DNA of 64,000 nucleotides from Eonycteris spelaea (GCA_003508835.1 PUFA01000007.1:15771001-15835000); one strand, 5' to 3'; shown: positions 11,671-23,474, counted from the stretch's first letter. Program-made: numbers and translations. The notes: a model not told the origin generated them from the sequence alone.

Positions 11671-12434
11671 CGGTTACATTTTACAGCACAGAGTAACACT
11701 GGCCATGCAGGAAGCCTGGGTCCATATTGTTCTCCCCATCATGCAGTGTGAAGAAGAGCACCTTGCATGCCAGCCATTTAAAAAACAGCATTGTTATTTT
11801 ATGCTGCATGTGCATTGAACATAGGATGTCTTTGACCTCTTCCTGTACCTATACGGATTTATTATTATTGTTTGATGCAAAGACTTCTTTTTAAAATACT
11901 TGTGAAATGCCATCTCAGATATACTAAATTATTTCTCTCCTCCTGCCCTCAAATGATTTCTAATAGAAATAAGAATAATAATTCATCACTAAGGATAATA
12001 AACTCCAGATGAGTCTCTCAATCCTTAGGGTTATTTGGAAAAGAAATAATCAGAACGATTTGAAAATCATTTGAGGAAATAATAACAATGGAAAGAATTT
12101 GTCTCATAGAGAACTGTAAGTTAGAATTCAACATGAGGATTCATCTAAAGCAAGTGATTAACTCATTAAATAACTCTTCAGCTTTGGACCTCTAATGTAA
12201 AAAAGAAATTTGTCTTAACCTTCTTCCAAAGAATCGTATAAGAACAGAATACACAGTATGAAACTTGTGAATTGAAATTAAAATTTATCCTTTGAATTTT
12301 ATTAAAATTTTCTGAAATTTTAACTATAAGAAATGAGATATGAAAACTCATCTGAGAGATAAGGTATAAACTTTCAAATTGATTTTATTTAGTCTCACCT
12401 GAGTCCTTATAAGGAAATATGTCAATATTAAAGG
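11671..12434. other. Unique sequence, no recognised feature
   Basis: Flanks the L1 5'-truncation point. Slightly GC-richer at 11680-11800 but unidentified. Confidence 0.4.
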
Positions 12435-13010
12435 TACAGGGGAGGGGAAAACTTCTTTTCTTTTGCCCTCTTAGTTGACATGAGACAGATTAACAGGAAA
12501 AATAACCAGATTTAATTACGCATGTGCATTGGGGATTCTGTAAGAATATGAGACCCCAGACAAATTGGGGGGTTGAGGCTTGTATACCATCATTGAGTAA
12601 GTGTCTGGGACTTTAAATGGAAAATAGGCAGTTCACAGGGAGATGAGAATGCAAACATATATCAACAGATTTTGCAGGGGCGTCAGTAACGATGAGACGC
12701 AGAGTGGAGTCTGACAACAGACTGCTAGCTCCTCCCTGTCCGCCACACTTAGTTTGTATTAGTTAAGGTGATACAACTCTCTTCCTGGAGCAGGTGTTCC
12801 TACCTGAATTCTTTTAGGCAGTTGTGGGGAGGCAAAAGGCTCTTCTTCCATATTTTGTTTCTTAAAAATAACCAGGTTGAAATAATCAGTATCCCCACAA
12901 AGGCATATGAAAGGGTGGCAAAACTCTGCTCCACCTCAGAAATAAAATTATGATGACTTCTTTTTAAAAACGTGCATCCCAAGAGACCCTAAACAATTTT
13001 TCCAATTTAT
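12435..13010. mobile_element. Probable interspersed repeat, family not identified
   Basis: GC-richer block with sharp composition edges. It begins near a poly-purine stretch and CTTTTGCCCTCTTAGTTGAC, includes AGGAAAAATAACCAGATTTA, AGACCCCAGACAAATTGGGG, GTAGTTAAGGTGATAC-like and GGAGCAGGTGTTCCTACCTG motifs, and ends at CATCCCAAGAGACCCTAAAC. Short frames on both strands (12768-12953, 12800-12982) are not gene-like. It looks like an LTR or LINE-derived fragment common in mammals, but I cannot name it. Confidence 0.4.
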
Positions 13011-13564
13011 TTTCCACAAGGTCATTTCCTGCACCACAAATGCTGTCAGAATATAGGAGACTGTTTTTTCTGTATCTAGTGGATGTCTGTCTATGTTATG
13101 CTACAGCCTGCTGTGGTGTTTGGTATGTTCTTTAGCTCACTTGGGAAATTTGACATTTTAATTCCTTGTGGGCTTCCTGAGAGTGCATTTACTGTTGCGT
13201 AGGATGGTGTGCATGCTAGGTGTTTTGGTCTCTAATTAAAGAGAGAGATAAATAGTGATCTTGAACTTACCAAAGATACTATTGCTGCTCCAAAAAAAAA
13301 AAAAATCTGTTTAAGAAAAAGAGCATATAAAACAAGAAAAGGGCTAGAATTAAAAAAATATTACAAGAAGTAATAAAAGGAACAAAATGTCTAATAAATA
13401 GAGATGTTCGAGCCAAACTTGTGTGACTCTTTGTTGAAGCCATTTAAACATTGAATGGAGGTATAGAAAAAGAAGTTACAATAGGTAACATCATTGATTC
13501 TTTATATATCCCAGCCTTTATTCAAAGCGCTTTACACATTTCATATAATGTTCACAATATTCTT
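13011..13564. other. Unique AT-rich sequence with A-tract
   Basis: An A13 run lies at 13292-13304. Nothing else recognised. 13499-13560 may be the outer end of the following MIR. Confidence 0.4.
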
Positions 13565-13835
13565 ATGATGGAGATGATGACAGTAAAATATATTGACTCT
13601 CTACTATGGGTCAAGCATTGAGCGAATTGTTTTATATGTTATATTCTTCATAATATTCATAACAGCACTTGTTACAATTGGATTATTATTCTCATTTTTT
13701 AAAATGAGGAAACTGAGGCACAGAAAAATTTAGTGACTTCCTTATTGGCATATACCACGTAAGATCAGACAGAGCCAGGATTGTGCAAAGATAGTAAAAC
13801 CCTCGGCCAGCATTCTTTATCCCCACTGTGCATCA
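13565..13835 (-). mobile_element. MIR: MIR SINE, antisense, near full length
   Basis: TCTACTATGGGTCAAGCATTG, AACAGCACTTGTTACAATTG, AAAATGAGGAAACTGAGGCA, CAGAAAAATTTAGTGACTTC and CAGAGCCAGGATTGTGCAAA follow the reverse-complement MIR consensus, including the highly conserved core (GAGGAAACTGAGGCA). Confidence 0.8.
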
Positions 13836-14189
13836 ACAGTCTGAATGCTTTTTTATTGCTTTATTGCCTCATTTTAAACTTTACTTATGCCATTTATTGA
13901 GTAATCTTCCACGTGGCATGTAATTTCTGAGGTTATATTCTCTGTCTTCTGGGGAAATTTGAAGCACCTTTAATATAACACACATGGAGAATTTCACCCT
14001 AAAAGAAATATGCTTAAGTTTGTTTAACCCAATGTTTTCAACCTTTGTTTTCCCAAGGATACCACACCGTTTACAATACCTATTAATATGATTGTAAAAT
14101 AGGATATAGAGAATATACATGTTTGATGGAAAAGAAGACTTGGTTGTTAAAAAATATCAAAGATGCTAGCTTTAGACTAAGGCAATGGC
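13836..14189. other. Unique AT-rich sequence, no recognised feature
   Basis: Contains a 79-codon minus-strand frame (13881-14120) with no recognisable similarity, probably chance. Confidence 0.4.
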
Positions 14190-14850
14190 ACTCTTGCCTG
14201 GAGCCTTGTCTTCTCTTTGGAATGCCTCCCCTGAAATATTTAATTCCTCTCCAATGCCTGGGACTGACTGGGGCTAGCAGTGTAGTCTGTGCAGAGACAG
14301 GACCTCTGTGGACTTTAATCCCTGTTTATCCCCTTCAGGGTACTTTTTGACCCTCTGTATCCCTTGCTGTAAATCAGGTTGACCACATGCCATGAGCAGC
14401 TTCAGGACTGTAACTGTGAGGGTTGTCTCAGGGCTTCAGAGGTGGGCTAGGATCAAGAAGCATGACCTGGTGAGTCAGCACAGTGCTATTCTCATGGGGT
14501 CACATGAGTTCAGGCCTCCAGAATGGTGCTGACATGCTGTTTTGAGGTGGAACTCCCTCACATCAGACATAGGATGAGTTCAGGGCTCTGGTCTGTGACA
14601 GCCCAGACTTGAGATAATGTATGGACTGAAATGTCATCGCTCACCTATTTGTGTTCTAACCACAGTACTCTATCTGGTTTATAGCACCCAAATGCAGTAC
14701 AAATGGTGGCAGGTGTCCTGCATGCTGTGTGTCTCTTGTCGTTGGTACCTGGGCCAGTCACTCCAGCCCCTTAAGAGTACATGTCACATGTCAGGAAGTC
14801 CTGTGAGGGTTGTCATGCCTACCTGAGAGGTTTTGAGACCAATCATTGTG
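14190..14850. other. GC-richer block with internal near-repeats, unidentified
   Basis: About 660 bp is clearly richer in G and C than either flank. CTGTGAGGGTTGTC occurs exactly twice (14414-14427 and 14801-14814), and ATGAGTTCAGG is also repeated (near 14505 and 14575). Overlapping plus-strand frames (14123-14350, 14617-14826) share no recognisable domain. It may be an old LTR whose family I do not recognise, or a lineage-specific duplication. A gene is unlikely, because neither frame spans the block. Confidence 0.35.
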
Positions 14851-16055
14851 CCAAAGATCTTTTTAAACTATGTATTTTCTTGTGTCTAATTCATGTGATA
14901 TTGATGTTCAAATCTTTTAAATTAATCTTAAGCTCTGCCATAAATAATAGAGACAGAATTTGTACAAATGGGACGGTTCTTCTTCCTTGGGCCATGAGAC
15001 TATTTCTCAGGCTTTCTCCTTGTGCCCATGTGTAGTAACTATGCCACAGACATTAAAAGAAATCATATTGTATGAGTGCAGTGATTATAGCCTAAATTTT
15101 TCAGGAGGAGACATTGTTGAAAGATGTGTTATAGATTTATATTATAAAATTCTAAACAGTAAATTTGACATAACTAGAAAATGAATTATCATTGTCATTC
15201 TCTTGCATACTCGAGGTGAGATATGCATTTGTCTTCAGCATCAACAAAGCACAATAACAAACTTGCAGAGAGTTATCAGGAGTTTTTGTTCATAAACAAA
15301 CAATGCTCGGTCATGAGTAATGATTTAATCAACATTAAATAAATGTGTATTAGGCAACAGCAGAGGCTGGAAGATCGATATTGTTTTAATACAAATAGAT
15401 ACTAAAGAGCCATGACTTTGTGAGAAATAACAGCATTTCTGTCCTTTTTTCATAGTGACAGTTTTAAAATTATCCAGGAATAATGTACACAATAATAAAG
15501 AACTCAAAAGAGATGGTTCCTGACCCTGAACAAAAAGAAATGGTGCTTAAAATCAGTGAAGAATCTTACATGCATTTAATAAGGCAATAAACTAATATGT
15601 TAGCACCTCTTTTCTGATTTTTCCAAATCTTCATCGATAAACTACTAAATCTCAGATGGACCAATGTATTTTGGAATTACTTTTGAAATCGTTTCTAAAG
15701 CAGTGTGTCCTTGAAGAAATATTTTGGTGCAGGGCCCTGCATACCACAAAGGTGACCCTGATAAAAATTATAATGCTTTTAAACTATTTAGAGAACAGCC
15801 CTCATATCTATTATTTTCACATTGCTTATCTTTAAGAAATATTGAGACATACCTTACATTAGTGATCTCTTGTTCATTAAGACGTTATTTCTAGCTTTGA
15901 AAGACTGATTTTTCCATGTATGCTTACATAGGTATCTTCCACTGAACAGTTATCTTTGCATTTCAGTGACTCTTGGGAACTTTATATCTTATATTTAAGC
16001 AGAATGTACTATTTGTCTGCTCCATGATAAAGACTGTGTTAGGTCTTGCACAAAA
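14851..16055. other. Unique AT-rich sequence, no recognised feature
   Basis: Short frames at 14781-15035, 14960-15184 and 15325-15507 have no recognisable similarity. No repeats identified. Confidence 0.4.
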
Positions 16056-16059
16056 GATA

Positions 16060-16330
16060 TGCACATTTGTTATCATATTTTATTTAAAATCAAGTTAGAT
16101 TTGCAGAAACTTAACATGGGGAGCTTATGCCTGTTTAAACTATTCAAATTTCTTGTCGTCTGTGACTAGCATCAGCCACGAGCTGGCAGTCTGTGACTCC
16201 TGCAACATGGACACTTATCCTGTTCTTCTTAGCCTTCTGGTCACTTCATCTGTAATCAATAGCATTTGCACGTATTATTCATTAGCACACTCATGAAATT
16301 GCATTAAAACATAATTGTTTTCACGCCTGC
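16060..16330. other. Candidate conserved non-coding element
   Basis: A unique stretch with balanced composition, dense homeodomain-like ATTA cores (TGTAATCAATAGC, TATTCATTAGCAC), several retained CpGs (TCGTC, CCACGAGC, CACGTATT) and no repeat similarity. This is the texture of mammalian enhancers, but conservation cannot be judged from one sequence. Confidence 0.25.
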
Positions 16331-16865
16331 CTTCATTTATTCTACATAATTTCCTAAGAACTAGAACTCTCCATATATATCTTTATAGGACGAATACTTA
16401 ATACAGTCATTGGCTCATAAAAGTACTGAAATAAATACAATTTCCTCTATGTTTAATAGGAAATGAGGTTCCAACTTTGAGATTAGGTTTCAAGAAGCTG
16501 TTCACCCGAGCTGACCACCAGCCAGATCTGATACAGCAGAGGAGGAAAGTTAAGGCAGGTTTCCGTTTTCATGTTACTGTACAAAAGTTTAGAAGTAATC
16601 TATCAGGGAAGAAACCATTTTGTAACTGATAGGAAGTAGGGAAATACTGCCTCAAACTCGAGTGCACCCATGTACAATTTGTTCCCTAAGGCATAACTCT
16701 CCCAATGAATCCACAGCCTCCCAGGATGTCCAACCTACTACCAGGGAGTCACTGAGAGTATCAATTGTATTAGAAACATTCAGATCATTTCTACTTTATT
16801 CACTTTATGCTACTGAGACAATACTGGAAAGTGAAACATACAAAAGATACTGGTGAAAGTAACAC
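16331..16865. other. Unique sequence, no recognised feature
   Basis: The 64-codon frame at 16662-16856 is not recognisable. Nothing else supported. Confidence 0.4.
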
Positions 16866-16869
16866 CAAA

Positions 16870-17050
16870 CTTTTTGAAGCCTGCCTATGAAGTGCCACTC
16901 GGGCTTTAAGGTGTGACCTCACTTAATTCTTTGGTGGCCATATGAAGTAGGTGTTAGTAGAGCCCTCATTTTATCAGTGAGGAGACTAAGGCACAATGCC
17001 GTAAGTTATACACCTTACTGATCATGGACTGGGCCACTCAACCTCTGCTA
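16870..17050 (-). mobile_element. MIR: MIR SINE fragment, antisense
   Basis: TTTGGTGGCCATATGAAGTAG, TCATTTTATCAGTGAGGAGA and CTAAGGCACAATGCCGTAAG mirror the MIR core in reverse complement. Confidence 0.65.
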
Positions 17051-17059
17051 TGCTGGGTT

Positions 17060-17280
17060 CTGAATTTAAGATCTGAAGTCCCGGATTTTAGTCTCAACTC
17101 GACCTTGCCTCTTCTCATAAGTTTTAACAACTCGTTTAAACTTTCTGAACCTCATACTTTTCATTGGCAAAATTAAAAACATAGTATCTACTTCCTAACC
17201 CTTACATGAGAATTAAATCAGATCTGACATGAAATGGCCATGCGAACTGCAAAGCACTGTACAGACCCTTAGTGTCACCT
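17060..17280 (+). mobile_element. MIR: MIR SINE, sense
   Basis: Immediately downstream of an oppositely oriented MIR. GTCCCGGATTTTAGTCTCAA, TCATAAGTTTTAACAACTCG, AACTTTCTGAACCTCATACT, GAGAATTAAATCAGATCTGA and GCAAAGCACTGTACAGACC follow the MIR order. Confidence 0.7.
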
Positions 17281-17838
17281 TTAATATCACACAGCTGGAA
17301 CCACACAGCTTTCTGAAGGATGTCAGGCCGTTGGCAAGCATATTCTCTCAATCATTTTCTAAGGAAAAAATATAATACTTTTATACCTTGGAAATTTTTT
17401 TCCACATATTACATAGCACTTAATTTTTCAGAATATGTATAAACACCCTCCTTTTTTAACTATGGTAATATTTTCCTTTTGGTTAGATTGATCTGTTTTA
17501 CATAAGAACTAGAATACATAGATTCAGCTTAAAAATACTATAGAACTCACCTCACCATCATTACCAGAATCATAAAAAATGGAGAACAAAGTGACACTAG
17601 GCACCATTTAAGTATTAATATAATATTTTTAGAAGAAAGAAAAAAAGTCATAAATTGCTTCTTCCCTTTTCCATTCGGGAAAAGTTTTAGAATTGCTTTT
17701 GTGAGGCAAGAAGCAAAAATGCTTACAATTGAAACTCTGTTTCTCTACGATCTTGTTCTGTGTAGAGTAAAATATTCTGTACTTGTCAATCTTCGTCAAA
17801 AAATAACAACTATAATTTATAGACAATCATGTTGTGTT
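17281..17838. other. Unique AT-rich sequence, no recognised feature
   Basis: Nothing recognised. The frames at 17629-17826 (minus) and 17701-18042 (plus, 113 codons) overlap on opposite strands, and the longer runs into the following MIR. Confidence 0.4.
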
Positions 17839-17839
17839 G

Positions 17840-18000
17840 GATGCTATGTGCTGCACTTCAATTTTATTATCTCATTGAATTTTCACCATAATTCTTCAAA
17901 GTGGGTGCCATCATTCTTATACTGCTCAGGGGACGGAGGCTCAGAGAAGTTAAATGACTTCTTGAAGCTTATAAAACTATTAATTAACCATTTGCCACAC
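17840..18000 (-). mobile_element. MIR: MIR SINE fragment, antisense
   Basis: GATGCTATGTGCTGCACTTC, ATTATCTCATTGAATTTTCAC, GGACGGAGGCTCAGAGAAGT and TAAATGACTTCTTGAAGC match reverse-complement MIR. Confidence 0.7.
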
Positions 18001-18845
18001 CTAAGTTTTTACTCTAAAATCAATATTCACATGTATGTTTGATTGACTAATGAATCTTAATGAATAGTAGGAAAAGTTTAATTTCGAATGTTGTCTAATG
18101 TAGCTTTTTGTAGAACTAGGGGGGGTGGGGGTTATAGTTTGGCTAGCCTATTAAACATTCCCAATCTTCTAATACCCTCATCTCTTCACTCTTTTACCAT
18201 AGAATGTGTAAAAGACAGGTGCACTTTCTTAGATTCCCTGAAAACAAAAGTTGAGCAGGTGTCATAGTTTTCGTCAATGAAATAAAGGCAGAGATTTTGG
18301 GGACAGTTTGGAAAAAGAAATGTTTTTTCTGCTGTAGGTACAGATAAAACTGGCACCAGTTTTGTCATCTATTACCACGAATGCTGATGTGATGCTCAGA
18401 GCTGAGGTAGTCATCTCAGAGCTATAGTTCAAGGCAAAGAAAATCATAAGCAATCTCAGACAACAATGAACTGTTGATAAAAGCAGCTGCATAGCTCTAT
18501 GTTCTTAAATCAAAACAAAAACATTTGATTAAATCTATTGTTAACCAGGTAATATGTTAATCGAAGATGAAAATGTTCCTGATATAACGAAAACTGAAAA
18601 TTCTATGACTCTCTGTAGGAAACTATTATAATATATATTGCAAAAAGTAATTGGAAATTTTACACCGGATAAATATTAAGTGAATGAATATTCTGTGTTA
18701 GGAACCACAGAGCTTTCAAAATCAAATAACATATAATCTATACATTGATTAAGATAAAAATCAAATGGTCTTTAGTATTGTTATTTTGCTTCCCTGGAAT
18801 CCATTCACTTTAATTTTAATGAAAACCTTGTAATTTCTTCTGGGA
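18001..18845. other. Unique AT-rich sequence with a G-rich tract
   Basis: G7-T-G5 at 18119-18131 is the only striking motif. Frames at 18186-18368 and 18274-18492 are not recognisable. Confidence 0.4.
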
Positions 18846-18849
18846 ACAA

Positions 18850-19195
18850 TACTCCCTGTGATAGATTGAATCTCTGGCTGCAATTCTTGTATCTGTAGCA
18901 TGCCCTTGAAGTACCTAATACTGTAGTTAGGGTAATCTTCCTACTCATAGATTCTGCATTTGACTTGTTTTGGCTGATTGATATTAGTAGATGTGTTATA
19001 AACAGAAGCTTGATATGGTCTTGCATAGGGAGACTTGGCCTCTTGGATCTTGAACAGCACCCAGTAAAGCCACTTGTCCCAGGAGGAGAATGACAAACCT
19101 GTGTAGCAGATATAACCTAAAAAACAATGATCAACCTTGTCAAAATCAGCCGAACCCTGTAGATGATGAGGAATTAATGCTCATGGTTATGCCGT
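18850..19195 (+). mobile_element. MLT1: MLT1-like LTR (ERVL-MaLR), sense
   Basis: Opens with CCCTGTGATAGATTGAATCT, the start of many MaLR LTRs, then GACTTGTTTTGGCTGATTGA, GTAGATGTGTTATAAACAGA and GGCCTCTTGGATCTTGAACA. These are in the order I associate with MLT1 LTRs. Diverged, and the 3' end is unclear. Confidence 0.5.
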
Positions 19196-19239
19196 TGAAC
19201 TGTGGGGTTTGGGAAGTAAGAACTGACATACACCTATTC

Positions 19240-19700
19240 TCTGTCCACGTGATTTGAGTGGAGCTGACAATAACCATAAGTCCAGGATCAGTTATTTGAT
19301 CTAGATTTGTCCACTAAGTTTATTCAATTCTCTTCAAGTTAGTGATTAATTCATAGATGGGCTCATCACCATATCCTGGTCTTTCAAATCAATTCAGTGA
19401 CATTTTTGTTAGGAATTATTAGGAAACATAATCTCTCTTTCCACTAGGTTCTCTAGCCCTAAGAATTATATAACCCTGTAATTACTGGGGTTCATACGTG
19501 AATGGTACCAACCTAAGAATGAAGCCAACACTGAAGAAAACACAAGATAGAAATCAGGGAAATAAATCAAATCCTGGCAACTATGTTAGAGTCCCTAGAT
19601 CTATTTTTCTTTCAAATGTTTTATTATTATAGGTCAATACACTTCCTCTCTTAAGTAATTCTGAGTTTGGCTTCTGTTGCTTGCCCTAAATAAAATGGTC
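19240..19700 (+). mobile_element. Second MLT1-like LTR or related repeat, sense
   Basis: TTTGGTCCACTAAG-like sequence (TTTGTCCACTAAGTTT), AGATGGGCTCATCACCATAT, ATTAGGAAACATAATCTCTC, TTTCCACTAGGTTCTCTAGC, AGAATGAAGCCAACACTGAA and TTTGGCTTCTGTTGCTTGC follow an abundant MaLR-like repeat that normally ends with a polyadenylation signal and a 'tttctgtcacttgc' motif. Subfamily not assigned. Confidence 0.45.
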
Positions 19701-20850
19701 CCCAGAACCATCAAGGATAACCATAGAAGAGCGAAACATCAACGAGATGTCAATAAAGTGTTCCTCAGGTGACCTGCTTAGAGAATGGGTATTCAAAGAA
19801 GATTTCAAGTAAAGATGAGATTTTAGTCAATGAAGTGTAGGAAAGAGTTTATCCTGATAAGAAAAAAAAATAACAGTAAAAATAAATGAAGAGTGTATTC
19901 TAGCAACAGTGAGCAATTTAGTTTGACTAAAGTATACAGAGCTTAAAATGGAGAAGTAGGCAATAAGGTTGTATGATATTTTAGAACTATCTTGCTTAAA
20001 GCCTTGAAAGCCCAAATAAGGCATTCGTAATTTAATTTATTACACATTGGAAGATTTTAGAAGGGGGGTCACATAATTAGAACTTGGTAAATTTTTTCAC
20101 TTGTTAGAATTTACTGAAAGGGAAAAATGAGTACATAATGAGAGCAGTTGGAATATATGTCTATCACATAACCCATCTTTCACAGTTTTTGCCACATAGT
20201 AGTGACTTAAATATTTTTGAGCATTATGTTGAATAGGAGACTTCTGCAACATTGTAAAGAAGTAGGCTAACTTAGATGGAGAGATGATGTAAATGCAGAA
20301 AAGAGATGAAATATACCAATAGAATCATTAACATTGGTAATGGAATGGGTTTGGGAGCAGATACAAGTATGATCTGGGGGATTTCAACTTTGTTTATGGA
20401 GAAAACAGAATTTCTGAAATAAGACATTAGATTTAGTCAAAAAGGTTTAAGGTTGCTTTAGTTTAACAAATAATTTTCTCCCAAATGAATATATGTTTTT
20501 TACATATTTATGATGAATTGCTTTTTTTGTAGACAAAGTTGAATTTTTTTTTCTGGTGCAGAAATACATTTATTTTACTATCTAAATCAGTGAAATTAGT
20601 ATCAACATAAGCAACCCATTTCAAATTGTTCCATTTGAAGTAGATTGGACATAAAAGTCTGGATATGAAACCCTTGGAAAATTTAACTAAATGTTTCAGG
20701 AACAAATCCCCCATCCCTAGTGCCCCTTTGTTGTTAATAAACATTTACTTTTCAAGAAGCTGTACTTTGCTATGCACCAAGACAAATGATTCAGTTAATA
20801 TAGATATCATTTAAAAAAAAAAAAAACAGAATTGGGTAATTTTGTGGTAT
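19701..20850. other. Mostly unique AT-rich sequence
   Basis: A possible L2/MIR 3' tail lies at about 20160-20235 (CCACATAGTAGTGACTTAAA TATTTTTGAG, split here). The rest is unrecognised. An A14 run lies near 20813-20826. Confidence 0.35.
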
Positions 20851-20854
20851 TTCT

Positions 20855-21110
20855 CCAGCCAGAAGGCGGTTCATTTTTCTCTGGCTGATATTTACATGGT
20901 TCTATTGCCTTAATGTTCAGAATGGAAGCAAATAGACTTAAATGAGAGTCACGCCTCCCTCAAAAATATTTGCAGCCTGGCCTCTACTGTAAGAATCTGT
21001 AAAACTCCTCTTCCAGACATGACAACTGGTCCTTCTAGAATGACAGTGTAAATAACTCTGTGAATTATCCCTGAAGATATGTTCACTGAGGATTTTGTTA
21101 GGAACTACAT
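20855..21110. other. Unique, conserved-looking sequence
   Basis: Balanced composition with retained CpGs (AGGCGGTTC, GTCACGCC) and no repeat similarity. Possible conserved non-coding DNA or intron flank of the candidate exon that follows. Confidence 0.2.
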
Positions 21111-21121
21111 TTGATACTTAC

Positions 21122-21411
21122 CTGGTCTCGCTAAGCTGATTTGCTGGAGTATGGAAGGTCCAGGGAAAAGCATAACTCCCTTTGGTCTTTGTGTTTTCCC
21201 CCAATTTTTTCTTTTTCTGTTGAGAGGTACAGGGACCAACCAAGATTGGCCAGCCATACTGAGACAGTACAATTTTTAGACTCTGTTTTAAGCCTGGTAA
21301 TAATTTTCTGATGTCATGGAATACGCTATAGTACTCCTGATGCTGATGATACATCCAATTATTCAGAAACCAGTGTACCTCAAGCCAAATATTTATCTCA
21401 CTTGGAAGCAA
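21122..21411 (-). other. Candidate exon: minus-strand open frame ending at a strong splice donor
   Basis: A 97-codon minus-strand frame (21118-21411) runs to a stop lying inside a near-perfect donor, CCAG|GTAAGTAT on the minus strand (plus-strand positions 21113-21125). The last exonic base would be 21122. The predicted sequence has a lysine run and no domain I recognise, and the upstream (higher-coordinate) side shows no strong acceptor with a pyrimidine tract. Possibilities are a lncRNA exon, a decayed pseudo-exon, or a chance donor in a transposon fragment. Low confidence as coding sequence. Confidence 0.2.
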
Positions 21412-22340
21412 AGAAACAAGTACATAGAATTATAGCTGTATTTCTTATATGATAACTAACCCTGTGACCTATGCATAGGCATTATTTGTGTCGAGAACTG
21501 TGAGGGACCCATAGATTATATAAGCACTCAGTCCCCACTGATAATTTATGTGAAACTCACCCTGATTAGCAGTGCATGTCATGCTACCATCCTAAATTCA
21601 TAAATTTACAAGTTTAAACATCTTCCACCAAATACTGTTCTTTTCTTGAGGCCAAAGATTTGACCCATGAAGCTCAGTTATCTCTAAAATCTATAAAAAT
21701 GTGCTATTTTTCTCAAATTCTGACTTTTTTTTTTGCAGACATACAATTTTTTTTTTAATCTGCTAAACCACTATCAAAATTTTTACCTAATCATATGTCT
21801 AGGGTTATAATCACATCTGAAATCAAATTTTTAAATAAATACTTTAGCAATATTTTACATGCCCCTCAATCACACCCATATTTCATTAGTGCAGTCTCAG
21901 AAGCACTGCTTTATTACAGTATTTTCAGTACAGAAATATTTATGCATCAAATATGTACTGTAGATCTATAATATTTCTGAAAAGAACGGTAGCTACACAG
22001 AGACTTATGAAAGTCCTTTGACATCAAGGGCTTTCTTAAAGCATCACTACTGAGGAAGAAAGAGCTCCACATTTGAATGAATAATAGAAAGAATCATGTC
22101 CAGGAGTGTGACATATTTCAGGAAATTGGAAAAGATTGCTGTAGCCATGGTCAAGTGCAATTTCTGCTTGTTATTATGATTGGCGCTTTCATGACCCCAT
22201 GTAGCACCAATTACAAAAACACATCCATTCATTCTCCAACCTCCCAACCCTCACCCCTGCATTGAGTGGTATATGCCTGTAATCTTTGACCTGTCATCAG
22301 CAAAAACTTCATTTAATGATTCCTAGCCATAGGTAACTTA
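21412..22340. other. Unique AT-rich sequence, no recognised feature
   Basis: T-runs at about 21725-21735 and 21749-21758. Opposite-strand frames at 22047-22247 and 22077-22265 cancel each other as gene evidence. Confidence 0.4.
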
Positions 22341-22344
22341 AAGG

Positions 22345-22498
22345 TCATCGCTAGAGCTTCGTACAGCTGCAGATGTCTGATTTCCATTCATAACCTACTG
22401 AATCAGAATCTCTAGAGTGGAGTCTAAGGAGGTGTGATTTTTTTTTTAAGTTTCACTGGCGATTCAGATGCACACACCAAATTAGGAACCATCAGCTT
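22345..22498 (+). mobile_element. MER5A: MER5A-like hAT-Charlie fragment
   Basis: CCTACTGAATCAGAATCTCT, AGAGTGGAGTCTAAGGAG and GGCGATTCAGATGCACACAC follow MER5A, ending near TTAGGAACCATC in place of the usual 'ttgagaaccac'. Interrupted by a T9 run. Confidence 0.75.
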
Positions 22499-22555
22499 AA
22501 TTAAAATCTAGTATTATATCTGAACTATTAAAAATATAATACTCTTCTTCTAACT

Positions 22556-22995
22556 TAATTCCTTTTTTCCCATTTTTGTTTATTGTAGTAAAATACACAT
22601 AACAATATTTACTGCATTAATTATTTTTAAGTGTGTAGTTTGGTATTAAATACATTCATATTGTTGTGTGGCTATCACCACTGTCTCCAGAACACTTTTT
22701 ATAGAGGAAAAGTGAAACTGTTCCTATTACACAAGACCTCTCCATTTCTTCCTCCCTGCCAGCCCTTGCCAACCACTAGTTACTTCCTGTCTCTATGATT
22801 TTGCTACTTTACCTCATGTTGGTGGAATCGTACAATGTTTATCCTTTGTAACTGGCTTATTTGACATATGCCCTCAAGGTTCAACTAGATTCAGGATATC
22901 TCAGAATTTTCTTCCTTTTAAATGCTGTGTTATATTGTATTATGAGTCTATGTACTACATTTTGCTTATCCATTAATTTGTCAGTTTGAAAAATC
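22556..22995 (-). mobile_element. L1M: L1M LINE 3' fragment, antisense
   Basis: The plus strand reads the reverse-complement L1M end: TATTGTAGTAAAATACACAT, TTAAGTGTGTAGTTTGG, GTGTGGCTATCACCACTGTC, CTTGCCAACCACTAGTTACT, GGTGGAATCGTACAATGTTT and TGCTTATCCATTAATTTGTC. Truncated at about 22995. Confidence 0.8.
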
Positions 22996-23449
22996 AGTCC
23001 TTTCTGTTCACCCTTGCTCCTGCAAGCTATGAGCAAGCAGCTCCAGAACAGATAAGTAGCTGCTAATCACTGTGCTAAGAGTAGAAATGGACTGAAATTA
23101 ACCACAATTTACATCCAGTTCATTTCTTGAAGTTGCAAGCCTTCAATAGATTAGAGTTCCAAAACAGATTAGACAGATTATAACAGTGTAGTTGTGGTCT
23201 AGGTAGAGAGACAGAGTTCTCTGCTTCCTACTTCATCTTCCCAGAATCCCCACCCTAATTCCTTTTTTTTTAGATGAAGTCCTTTCTCATAGGGTCATCA
23301 GCCTAGGGTTTAAACCAGTTCGTCATCAAAAGTTCTGGATGACCTTTATTAGCTTCCAGGGGTTTCTCTCTATTTTATTTGCATGTACTTTTAAAATGAG
23401 AATTTGTCTGATTCTTTCAAATCAATACGCTCTGTCTTGGCAATGTATT

Positions 23450-23474
23450 ACTTATATGTGATATACATATAAGT
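23450..23474. repeat. AT palindrome with 5-nt loop
   Basis: ACTTATATGT and its exact reverse complement ACATATAAGT are separated by GATAT. No flanking transposon is recognised. Confidence 0.85.
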
